From: Scatophagus argus
Taxonomy: Eukaryota > Chordata > Actinopteri > Scatophagidae
Length of the DNA: 64,000 nucleotides
Assembly (NCBI RefSeq): GCF_020382885.2
Contig: NC_058503.1
Span: 2,097,110-2,161,109 of the forward strand
Direction of reading: 5' to 3'
The notes below the pieces were generated by a model that was not told where the DNA came from, made no database searches, and was given only the letters and a program-made list of their open reading frames with translations. Numbering within the stretch: position 1 is the stretch's first letter; each line of letters begins with the position of its first letter. Positions 14,001 through 22,455 of the stretch are shown here, piece after piece. The position numbers and the translations under genes are program-made.

Positions 14001-17000
14001 TGGCATGGACGAGCGCTGGTGTGAACATGAGGAACGAAACACACTGGCACAAGACAAGGGAAACGCAGACTATTTGAACACATGAGGATAATGGGGACCA
14101 GGTGGAAACAATCAGGTGGTTGGGAAGACAATCAGACTGGAGACAAGAGGAAGGGCAAGTGACCTGAAACGAGAGGAGAGTTACTTTTCAAAATAAAACA
14201 GGAAGAGACGAGACATAAACCCAAGACAAGACCTCACCGCGGTGTGACAGTACCCCCCCCCCCCCCCCAGGGCCGACTCCTGACGGCCCGGGCTGACCAG
14301 GATGGTCATGATGAAAGTCAGTGATGAGTGTCTTGTCAATAATGTGGCGGGAGGGAACCCATAGCCGATCTTCCGGACCGTAGCCCTCCCAATCAACCAA
14401 ATACTGCGTACCGCGGCCCCGTTTTCGACTAGCCAGCAACCGCTTAACCCGGTACACTGGCCCACCATCCACGATCTCCGGAGGGGGAGGTTGAGGGGCC
14501 GCAGGTACCAAAGGGCTCTCCCGGACGGGTTTGACCTGGCTGACGTGGAACGTGGGATGAATCCGCAGGGACCGAGGTAGGCGAAGACGAATAGCCGCAG
14601 GGTTGACAACGTGGGCGACGGGAAACGGACCCACGAACCGCGGAGCCAGCTTCTTTGACGATACATTCAGGTTGAGGTCTCGGGCAGAGAGCCAAACCTT
14701 CTGGCCTGGCTGGTAGACAGGAGCGGGTCTCCTCCTGCGGTCGGCCGCCTTCTTGACCCGATCCCCCTGACGGATCAGGACTTGCCTGGCGGCTGCCCAG
14801 ATTCGCCGGCACCGGCGCAGCAGAGCGAAAGCGGATGGAACCGACACCTCAGATTCGTTGTCTGGGAACAGAGGAGGGTCATAACCAAAAACACATTTAA
14901 AGGGAGTTAAACCCGTGGCTGAGGTGGGAAGGGAATTATGCGCATACTCAACCCAGACCAGGTGTTTGCTCCATGTTGAGGGATTCTGGGACACAAGGCA
15001 GCGGAGGCCGGTTTCAAGCTGCTGGTTAAGGCGCTCAGTCTGACCGTTGGCTTCCGGGTGATATCCAGAGGTCAGACTTGCATTAGCTCCGATGAGCCGG
15101 CAAAACTCTTTCCAGAAGCAGGACACGAACTGGGGCCCCCGGTCAGATACGATGTCCCTAGGAAACCCGTGGATCCTAAAAACATGGTTCATCATAACCT
15201 CGGCTGTCTCCTTTGCAGACGGTAGCTTGGGTAGGGCAATAAATCTGACCATCTTGGAGAACCTGTCCACAACTGTGAGCACCGAGGTGTTACCCTGAGA
15301 GATCGGGAGTCCTGTAACAAAGTCTAATGAAATTTCTGACCATGGTCTAGATGGGATGGGCAGAGGTTGTAGGAGTCCCATGGGTTAGTCCAGTAGACGT
15401 CTTGTTGCGTGCGCAGACTGAGCAAGCACCAACATACTCCCGGACCTCCGCCACCATAGACGGCCACCAGAACCTCCGGGAGATGACGAACAGCGTCCGT
15501 CGTACCCCCGGGTGACAAGAGAGCAGAGAGGTGTGAGCCCAATGTATCACCCGTGAACGTAAGTCGGCTGGGACAAACAGCTTATTATTAGGACATCCAC
15601 TGGGTGGGGGAGCTACACCGTTGGCCTGCTCTACCTCCTTCTCTATTTGCCAAGTGACTGATCCAACCACACAGGACCGTGGAAGGATGGTGTCAGGATC
15701 CTTGGCAACAGGTTCGGGGTCATACAGCCGAGATAAGGCGTCTGGCTTGATGTTCCGGGACCCCGGCCTGTAAGAGAGAGTAAAGTTAAAACGGTTAAAG
15801 AAAAGCGCCCACCTGGCCTGGCGAGAATTTAGTCTCTTGGCTCCCCGTATGTACTCTAAATTCTTGTGATCTGTCCAGACAATGAATGGATGACTGGCTC
15901 CCTCCAGCCAGTGTCACCACTCCTCCAAAGCCTGCTTGACCGCCAGTAGCTCTTTGTTGCCCACGTCGTAATTTCGCTCTGCCTTGGAGAGCCTCCTAGA
16001 CAGAAAGGCGCAGGGGTGCATCTTTTCATCATGCTCTGACCTCTGGGAGAGTACAGCCCCGATGCCCTCATTGGAAGCGTCCACCTCCACCACGAACTGT
16101 CGCTGCGGATCGGGCATAGCAAGAATGGGTGCCGAGGTGAAGCGGTGTTTGAGGTTCTGAAACGCTGACTCGGCTTCGGGAGACCACTGGAATCGAACCT
16201 TAGAAGACGTTAGAGCATGCAGCGGAGCGGCTATAGCGCTGAAACCTCGGATAAACCGCCTGTAGAAGTTAGCAAACCCAAGAAACTGCTGAACCTTCTT
16301 GCGGCTATCGGGTGTGGGCCAGTCAGCGACCGCGCTAATCTTTGCCGGATCCATCTGCACCTTGCCAGGGGCTACAATGAAGCCCAGGAAGGAGATGGTG
16401 TTGGCATGGAACTCACTCTTCTCCGCCTTGACATACAGCTTGTGCTCTAAAAGTCTCTGTAATACTTTTGTTACATGAACCTGGTGCGTTTCTAGATCTT
16501 TAGAATAGATCAAGATGTCGTCTAGATACACATAGACAAACTGGTCCAGAAAGTCGCGAAGCACATCATTTATCATAGCCTGAAACACGGCGGGAGCGTT
16601 AGTTAGGCCAAAAGGCATGACAAGGTACTCATAATGTCCACTAGGTGTGTTGAAGCCAGTTTTCCACTCGTCTCCCTCTCTAATTCTGACTAAATGATAA
16701 GCATTACGAAGGTCTAGCTTTGTGAAAATGTTTGCCTGTTGAATCTGGTCAAAAACAGAGCTCATGAGAGGTAGAGGGTACCGGTTCTTTATTGTGATCT
16801 CATTAAGAGGGCTATAATCTATACACGGCCTCAGGGACCCATCCTTCTTCTCCACAAAGAAAAAACCTGCTCCTGCTGGCGAAGATGAAGGGCGGATAAG
16901 CCCTGCCTTTAGAGAGGTCTGGATGTACTCCTTCATCGCCTCCTTTTCAGGACCGGAAACGGAGTACAGGCATCCTTTGGGGATGGTAAACCCAGGAATC

Positions 17001-20000
17001 AGGTCAATAGCGCAATCATATGGACGATGAGGTGGGAGTGACATGGCCTTGGTTTTACTAAATACCTCCTTGAGCTGGTGGTAGCAGGTCGGCACGGCGC
17101 TTAGGTCTGGGTAATCAGGGTCTGAGACAGAATTAGTAGAGACAGCATTAATCTTGGTTTCAGTGCTTTTAGGAATCAGGGAACCCAAACAGAGATCCCC
17201 ACAATCTTTTCCCCAACCCAAAATCTGTCCTGATCTCCAGTCAATATGTGGGTTATGTTTAATTAGCCAAGGATAACCCAACACCAGCGCTTGAGATGGT
17301 GACTTGAACACATAAAAGCTCATGAGTTCTTTATGCCCAAGAATATTGAGTTCCAGAGACTCGGTCTTGTGAGTGATCATGAACAGTTCTTTTCCATCCA
17401 GGGCACTGGCCCTGAATGGGTTAGCTAAAGGTTCGGTTTGGAGGCCGATCTTCTGAACTAAACCCATGTCCATTAAGCTCTCGTCAGCTCCTGAATCAAC
17501 AAGAGCATGAAGTTCAGAGTCAAAATCCCGATGTACTAACCTGACTGGCGTGAGGCTACGCTGCACGCCGGTGTCCGAAACTTGACTCACCGCCTTGGGT
17601 TTCTTAGCCCGGCAGGCAGCAACGAGATGGCCCAACTCTCCACAGTAAAAGCAGCGACCCTCCTGCTGCCGACGCCGCCGCTCCTCCGGCGTGAGACTAG
17701 CTCTTCCCAGCTGCATGGGTTCTTCCCCTCCCGTAATGTGGGAGTGGGAGGGGGATGGCGAAGGAGGTCGGAGATCAGAAAACCCGGCTGTGGTTTGAGA
17801 GCGAGGGAAACTTATTCTGTCCGTCGTCCCGCTCGGCCGCAGAGTATTTAGCTCCCAGAGGGGATTGTCGGTTCGGATGGCAAGGGCAATGAGTGAATCC
17901 AAATCCGCCGGCAGGTCCAGGGGTACCAACATCTCCTGAATGGACGGCGCCAGCCCCTTCAGGAACACATCGTAAAGGGCAGTGGAATTCCACCCACTTT
18001 CCGCTGCCAGAGTGCGGAAGTGAATGGCATAATCGCCGACTGATTTAGTACCTTGTCTTAAGCCAGTCAGCTCTCGAGCCTTTTCACGATCCCCAGAGAC
18101 GGGGTCGAAGATCCTTAGTAGAGCATCCTGGAAGTCTGGGAGAGAACTGCAGAGAGGAGAATCCCGAGCCCACTCTGCCGTGGCCCAGGCCCGGGCACGC
18201 CCCGACAGGTGAGAGATCATAAACGCTATCTTGGAGCGGTCTGTGGGAAAAGCGTGTGGAGAGTGTTCATAATGAATGGAGCAGTCAATTAAAAATGGCT
18301 TACATTTCTTTGCCTCTCCCGAGTACCGCTCGGGGGAGGTCAGTCTGATACCAGTTCCCAGCACGGGAGCTGAAGGTGCTGGAGAGGGGGCTGCGGGAAG
18401 CACAGGAGCTTGTGTGGCAGTCGGAGGTTTAGTCAACTGGTCGAGGAGTTCGTTAACTCGGCTAGACAGGATACTGATATGCGATGCCAAGGCTGACTGG
18501 AATTCCTCCTGGCGGTTAAGGCGAGCTTCCTGTTCCCGCAGAGCCACAGCCACCTGCGGCATCTCCGTGGGGGTCTGAGGTGTCTCTGCTGAGTCCATCC
18601 TTGGCCAGTGTGTACTGTCAGGATTCGGCTTACACAGGACTCAGGCGCAGAGATTGTGAGAAAATAATGAGTTTATTTCTCAAAGCAAGACCCCAATCCA
18701 ACCTCTCACAGAGCTACAGGAAAAGCAAGAGGCTATGAAACTTAATCTTGGACACGAGGATCTAACTAGGCTAGAGTGCTATAGACTAGTAAAACAGAAA
18801 ATCACTCCAACAGGAGGAAAACTAAGAAGGGAAAACAAAAACTTCAAAGAACAAAAAATTCACTCTAAGAAGAGGATAACTATCTAGAGAAAAACTACTA
18901 AGAACTAAAAATCACTCTTAAAAGAGGAAATCTATCTGAGAAAACAAACAGAAATAAAACTGAAAATCACTCCAATAGAGGAGGAAAAACCAAAGAACAT
19001 AAACAAACAACTCTCTAAGGCAAAACCTGAACTTTGAAATTTACAACAAAAATTCACTCTGTTTCAGAGGCTAGAATATAACGAGATACGAGGAACATAC
19101 ATACACAGGCTGTGGCATGGACGAGCACTGGTGTGAACATGAGGAACGAAACACACTGGCACAAGACAAGGGAAACGCAGACTATTTGAACACATGAGGA
19201 TAATGGGGACCAGGTGGAAACAATCAGGTGGTTGGGAAGACAATCAGACTGGAGACAAGAGGAAGGGCAAGTGACCTGAAACGAGAGGAGAGTTACTTTT
19301 CAAAATAAAACAGGAAGAGACGAGACATAAACCCAAGACAAGACCTCACCGCGGTGTGACAGTTCTTAGTTTCTAGGCCATAGGTGAGAACCAGATCGAG
19401 GGTGTGATTATGAGAGTGTGTTGGTTCATTTACTATCTGAAGGAAACCTATTGAATCTAAGAGTGAGTTAAAGGCTGTCTTAAGACCGACTCAACAGGAC
19501 ATGACAAAAACCTTGAACACAATACATGGAAACACAAGACACACATGGAACATGACACAAGGACTCAAAAACCAAAAGACAGAGAACCAGGATGTGAGAG
19601 AAACCTTGAACATAAAACATGAAAACACATGAGAGACAAACATGAAACATGGCACGTGGACTCCAAAATCAAAAAACAGAACCAGGACGTGACACACAGT
19701 TTGGGAGCTTCATCACATGTGAGTCACAGTCAGAAAAGTGGATGTCAGCTGGTTTCTTCTTCTCTTGTTGTTTTCTTCTGAATGTTTGATGTCAAGTTGA
19801 ACTGAGTCTGTGTATGAAGCTGTTTTGTCTTCATGGTGGATCTGAGTGAAGGTTGATGAAGCTTCTGAAGGTTCATTCTGACTTTGTTTCTTCCTCCAGG
19901 GTGGAACATGGTGGACAGCAGAGGCTGAAACCTGGTCTGAGGAAGTGTAAGTGTGTGTTGACTTTGATTGATGAAAACAAGGCAGCACATGTTAAAGTAG

Positions 20001-20720
20001 TTTCAGTCTAAAGCTTGTGTATCTGCATTCAGCTCTCAGTTTGACAGAAGATCCAACAAGATGAGTCACTGTGAAGTTTTGATCTAATGAACAGTCAGTC
20101 TGTTAATGAAGCAACAAATGAAGCCATCAGGTGTGTTAGATGATAAACTGCTGCTGTATTGTGTCTTGTTGTCTCCATCAGATGCCTGTGAACTCACAGT
20201 GAACACAAACACAGTAAACACAAACTTCAAACTGTCTGACAACAACAGGAAGGTGACAGCAGTGAGAGAGAAGCAGCCTCATCCTGATCATCCAGAGAGG
20301 TTTGACTGCTGCCCTCAGCTGCTGTGTAGAACTGGTCTGACTGGTCGCTGCTACTGGGAGGTCGAGTGGAGGGAAGCAGTTTATATATCAGTGACTTACA
20401 GAGGAATCAGAAGGAAAGGAGACACTGCTGACTGTGTGTTTGGAGGGAATAATCAGTCCTGGAGTCTGATGTGCTCTGATGATGATCGTTTCTCTGTCTG
20501 GCACAATAACATAAGAACAGTCCTCCCCTCCTCCTCCTCCGTCTCTCACAGAGTTGCAGTGTATGTGGACTGTCCTGCTGGCATTCTGTCCTTCTACAGA
20601 GTCTCCTCTGACACACTGATCCACCTCCACACCTTCAACACCACATTCACTGAACCTCTTTATGCTGGATTTGGGCTCCGGCCATTCGGTTCCTCCTCAG
20701 TGTCTCTGTGTTCAGTGTAG
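5071..20720 (+). CDS. NLRC3-like NLR: FISNA-NACHT-LRR-B30.2 receptor, intact, 10 coding exons
   Basis: Likely a cytosolic innate immune sensor or regulator of the fish NLRC3-like (NLR-C) expansion. Coding exons: 5071-5159, 5272-5388, 6124-6237, 6650-6728, 6812-7040, 7119-8919, 9566-9739, 9846-10019, 19900-19946, 20182-20720. All junctions are GT-AG and all phases agree, giving 1120 codons with no stop. The start is MNQCEE, typical for the family. Exons 2 and 3 are two versions of a low-complexity repeat containing PSCVSM. Residues about 212-285 form FISNA. NACHT follows, with Walker A GVAGIGKT (306-313), Walker [10 protein letters not shown] (378-386) and a TTRP sensor motif. Two LRR exons of exactly 174 nt are followed by a 47-nt linker and a complete PRY-SPRY (B30.2) domain (942-1120). 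There is no CARD or PYD. Ligand and signalling role cannot be read from sequence. The 9.9-kb intron 8 is almost all transposon. Confidence 0.9.
9051..9475 (-). repeat. Probable solo LTR in NLR intron 6
   Basis: The segment begins TGTTAGAATC and ends ACGTGACA, the TG...CA form of an LTR, and its layout resembles the gypsy LTRs at 13506 and 18616 (an aggac...cag stretch near the start, then aactttaatgaaac). The flanks caaac and taaac match at four of five bases and may be a decayed target duplication. No internal retroelement sequence is attached. Orientation is inferred from that resemblance. Confidence 0.45.
10186..10400 (-). repeat. Dispersed retroposon 3' tail (minus strand)
   Basis: The same sequence occurs in the opposite orientation at 38003-38208, with matching landmarks: a cctcctctgttgctcaccct block, a gtttttctgggag block and a terminal (ACTTG)n. 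In this copy the terminal repeat lies at 10186-10202. It is the tail of a retroposon common in fish; the family name is not certain. Confidence 0.55.
10929..10951 (+). repeat. (GA)n microsatellite
   Basis: Short GA run in the LINE 3' untranslated tail. Confidence 0.8.
11225..13085 (-). pseudogene. Decayed L2-type LINE reverse transcriptase
   Basis: Four open pieces (13085-12735, 12696-12295, 12162-11626, 11662-11225) lie in order but in different frames, so the coding region is broken. Recognisable RT blocks are NYRPISNLP (about 12560), [14 protein letters not shown] (about 12420), the catalytic [12 protein letters not shown] (about 12080), [10 protein letters not shown] (about 11960) and the C-terminal [15 protein letters not shown] (about 11535) typical of fish L2/Maui-like elements. 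The Asp pair of YADD is kept, but the breaks make a functional product unlikely. Confidence 0.8.
13506..14249 (-). repeat. LTR (3' LTR of the gypsy element)
   Basis: 744 bp, nearly identical to the other LTR. Relative to 18616-19361 it lacks 2 bp near 13950 and has gagcgctgg where the other has gagcactgg near 14013. Confidence 0.92.
14188..18598 (-). pseudogene. gag-pol polyprotein of the gypsy element, broken by a stop and a frameshift
   Basis: One frame runs from ATG 18598 through gag (coiled, Gln-rich start, then a PEG10-like capsid region), a CX2CX4HX4C zinc knuckle (about residues 314-328), aspartic protease DSGAD (about 363), RT active site YLDD (about 687) and RNase H (VDASNEG, about 833). 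A TGA at 15916-15914 interrupts RNase H after residue 894; at a position where Arg is usual, CGA to TGA by CpG decay is the simplest cause. The same frame stays open to about 15350, covering the integrase zinc-binding part. A +1 shift near 15381-15400 then moves the integrase core and C-terminal chromodomain ([20 protein letters not shown]) into the frame 15381-14188, whose end runs into the 3' LTR. The element cannot make full pol as it stands. Confidence 0.88.
14253..14271 (-). other. Polypurine tract of the gypsy element
   Basis: A long C run on the plus strand (G run in the sense direction) lies next to the inner edge of the 3' LTR, where the plus-strand primer is expected. Its exact length may be affected by homopolymer sequencing error. 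Confidence 0.6.
18604..18613 (-). promoter_or_regulatory. Candidate self-priming primer-binding site
   Basis: In the sense direction, 2 nt after the 5' LTR comes ACACACTGGC. Its exact complement GCCAGTGTGT lies in the LTR at 19160-19151 (and at 14048-14039 in the other LTR), where the transcript should start by the position of an AAATAG box. Tf1/sushi-group elements are known to prime from the folded-back 5' end of their own RNA instead of a tRNA, and this arrangement fits. I saw no convincing tRNA-complementary site, but did not test every tRNA. Confidence 0.5.
18616..19361 (-). repeat. LTR (5' LTR of the gypsy element)
   Basis: 746 bp. In the sense (minus) direction, a TATA-like AAATAG lies about 28 nt before the GCCAGTGTGT segment (19160-19151), which fits a transcription start (R boundary) at about 19161. 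The gag ATG lies 18 bases beyond the inner edge of this LTR. Confidence 0.9.
19496..19694. repeat. Two degenerate direct repeats of about 95 bp
   Basis: Segments 19503-19598 and 19599-19694 share the order accttgaaca, acatgaaacac-like, ggactc-aaa and agaaccagga-gtga, so they are diverged tandem copies. They may be remnants of an LTR-type repeat. They sit between the LINE end and the NLR linker exon. Confidence 0.45.
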
Positions 20721-20746
20721 GAGGGAGAGTCTCCTCCTGTTGGAGA

Positions 20747-20766
20747 AACACACACACACACACACT
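20747..20766 (+). repeat. (CA)n microsatellite in the NLR 3' UTR
   Basis: Short ACAC run 27 bases after the NLR stop codon. Confidence 0.8.
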
Positions 20767-21203
20767 TTTTGTGAGGCACACTGACTCGTTATCACAACAA
20801 AGTGTTTGAATTTAGTGTATTTGCTGACTGCACTGCACACACACAGTTTGAAATAACTTGAAATCCTTTTAAATGTGTTTTCATTCAGGTTTTGTAACAA
20901 AGATTTTAGTTTGATGTTTTCTGTACTTTACAATCTGAACTGATTTCTCACATAAATAAGCATGTTTATCCAAAAAAATCAGGTTCCAGACTCTCACATC
21001 ATCTAAAGATTTTTTCCTGATCACTTTGATATTAATGTTGATGTTATTGGTGTGTAATTGATCCTGGGAAGGTTGAAAGCTGTCAGAAATCCTTCAGAGT
21101 CATTTCCACAGTAAATCTGTGTATATGAATGGATGGAGGTGAGTGTCAGTGTTCCAGGGATATAAGAAACATGTTGATGAGACATTCTGACACTTCCGTC
21201 AAA

Positions 21204-21209
21204 AATAAA
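21204..21209 (+). terminator. Candidate poly(A) signal of the NLR gene
   Basis: AATAAA, about 480 bases after the stop codon and the first canonical hexamer I see downstream. A 3' UTR of about 500 nt would follow; cleavage site not determined. Confidence 0.5.
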
Positions 21210-21293
21210 CTCATATTGTAAAACATCAAAATGCTCATTTTCATGCATTTTGTCTTTCTTCTTCACTTCTGCTGCTGAATGAGACGTTTTTAG

Positions 21294-21341
21294 CACTACA
21301 CTTCCCATCATTCTTTGGGTGATGTAACAGGAAGTGTAGTG
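21294..21341. repeat. Inverted repeat with 12-bp perfect arms
   Basis: Arms 21294-21305 (CACTACACTTCC) and 21330-21341 are exact reverse complements with a 24-base loop. The left arm and loop read ACTACACTTCCCATCATTC, which resembles the ZNF143/Staf binding motif. It could also be the end of a small inverted-repeat element. Confidence 0.5.
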
Positions 21342-21514
21342 TTGCAGTGGAATCAGTCGCTGTGTGTCTGTAGTTGCTCCACTTCCCCTCAGACCCTGGT
21401 ACTACAGAACAGCATCCGTCACACAGAGGCCACTTGGAGAGCAGAGGGAAAGTGGAGGGTGGAGGAGCAGGGAGTCCAATCCAATGAACTGGTCCTTGTC
21501 CACTCTGTTTACAC

Positions 21515-22455
21515 TGATGCACTTTTCCAGCAACACTGCTAAAATATTTTGGAGCGCCTCCTGCCCAGGATGAGTCTCCATCAACAGAGGCCTCATCTGT
21601 AGCAGAGGATCAGGAGATCCCATCCACCTCTACGGCTGCTATGGCTTCTATGGCATCTCCTGCCATGTCTCAGGAAGGCCATGAGGAGTTTGCTGCTGCT
21701 TCTCCTCATCAGGAGCCTATAGGTGGGCTGTATTTTGCTGTCATGTGTGTGTGTGTGTGTGTGTGTGTGTGAAGATAGAAGTAACAGTGTGTTTTATCTG
21801 TGGATTTTACCTGCCTGTACACATTTTTTCCTGTTAGTTGTGATTAATCCAGTTTTGCTATTTCTTAAAACCATGTTTTGTTCCACTGCTGTGTGCTTTG
21901 AATAATGTGCCAAATCAAATGTGCTGTTCTACAGAAATGCCTGAACCCCCACAAAGTTCATCTTCCACTGGGGAAGAGCCGCTTTCAACAGACCCTGCAG
22001 ACTGGACATCACCTCTGACAGACAGCATGAGGACCGAGTTGGTACGCAGAGGGCCAAGTTAGGTGGCATCAGATTTCTTTTTTCCTAATGGGGTTTGTGT
22101 ATTTTGACTTGTATTTTTATTGTTGTTATTTATATTCAATTATTTTATTTCTTTGTTGTACTTTTCTATGCTTGTGATGTGAAATGTGTATTTTCTTTCA
22201 GTTCAGTTTAGCTTTATTTATAAAGCACTTTAAAAACAATATATATCTTGCATATATTTATGGTTGTGCACTTTAAATTGGTTAATGTTTAGTTTGCTTT
22301 ATTTTATTTCTATCTTAATAAAATTTATACATATATTTTTCATCCGATGTTCTCTTTGGGTTGGTGGGGGCTTGAGCCAGTGTGTGTGGGGGGAGGGGGG
22401 GCGCACCACAGGGGCTGTTCACCCAGGGTGCCATTCAGATTAGGACCGCCACTGG
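21515..22455 (+). mobile_element. hAT-like transposon fragment, copy 2 (downstream flank of the NLR gene)
   Basis: Direct-orientation near-copy of 1551-2444. It continues past the shared part to ACCGCCACTG at 22446-22455, the reverse complement of the CAGTGGCGGT end at 573, so the 3' terminus is preserved here. The second coding segment (21937-22058) reads from a Met through DPADWTSPLTDSMRTELVRRG, like the start of hAT/ZMYM-type proteins, then meets a stop. The 5' terminus is missing or not recognisable. Confidence 0.55.
21743..21770 (+). repeat. (TG)n microsatellite
   Basis: TG run in hAT-like copy 2, shorter than its counterpart at 1775-1808. Confidence 0.9.

Larger units (their letters stand above)
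13506..19361 (-). mobile_element. Full-length Ty3/gypsy chromovirus (Tf1/sushi-like)
   Basis: 5856 bp, coded on the minus strand: 5' LTR 19361-18616, gag-pol 18598-14188, G-rich polypurine tract at about 14271-14253, 3' LTR 14249-13506. The 5-bp target duplication GTTCT is at 13501-13505 and 19362-19366. Each LTR has TG...CA ends (tgtcagg...gtgtgaca on the plus strand). Domain order gag, protease, RT, RNase H, integrase and terminal chromodomain makes it a chromovirus. The LTRs differ, by my reading, by one substitution and one 2-bp indel, so the insertion is recent. A 10-nt complementarity between LTR and primer-binding region suggests self-priming (see the primer-site entry). Confidence 0.92.
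10640..19484 (-). mobile_element. 5'-truncated L2-type LINE, split by a Ty3/gypsy insertion
   Basis: On the minus strand, the downstream part of an AP-like endonuclease (19362-19484, continuing at 13505-13086) runs into a reverse transcriptase (13085-11225). An untranslated tail follows, ending in AATTC-type short repeats at about 10640. The gypsy element sits in the endonuclease part, and its 5-bp duplication GTTCT marks the break. Leaving out the gypsy element, the LINE is about 3 kb. The 5' portion of the endonuclease is missing, the usual result of incomplete target-primed reverse transcription. It lies antisense in NLR intron 8. Confidence 0.75.

Noticed and set aside
14181..14812. Additional minus-strand frames over the chromodomain region
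   Set aside because: They are out of frame with the integrase-chromodomain frame 15381-14188 and have no domain content.
20106..20181. Upstream Met extension of the B30.2 exon
   Set aside because: The acceptor AG at 20180-20181 joins in phase with the linker exon at 19946; the upstream part is intron.
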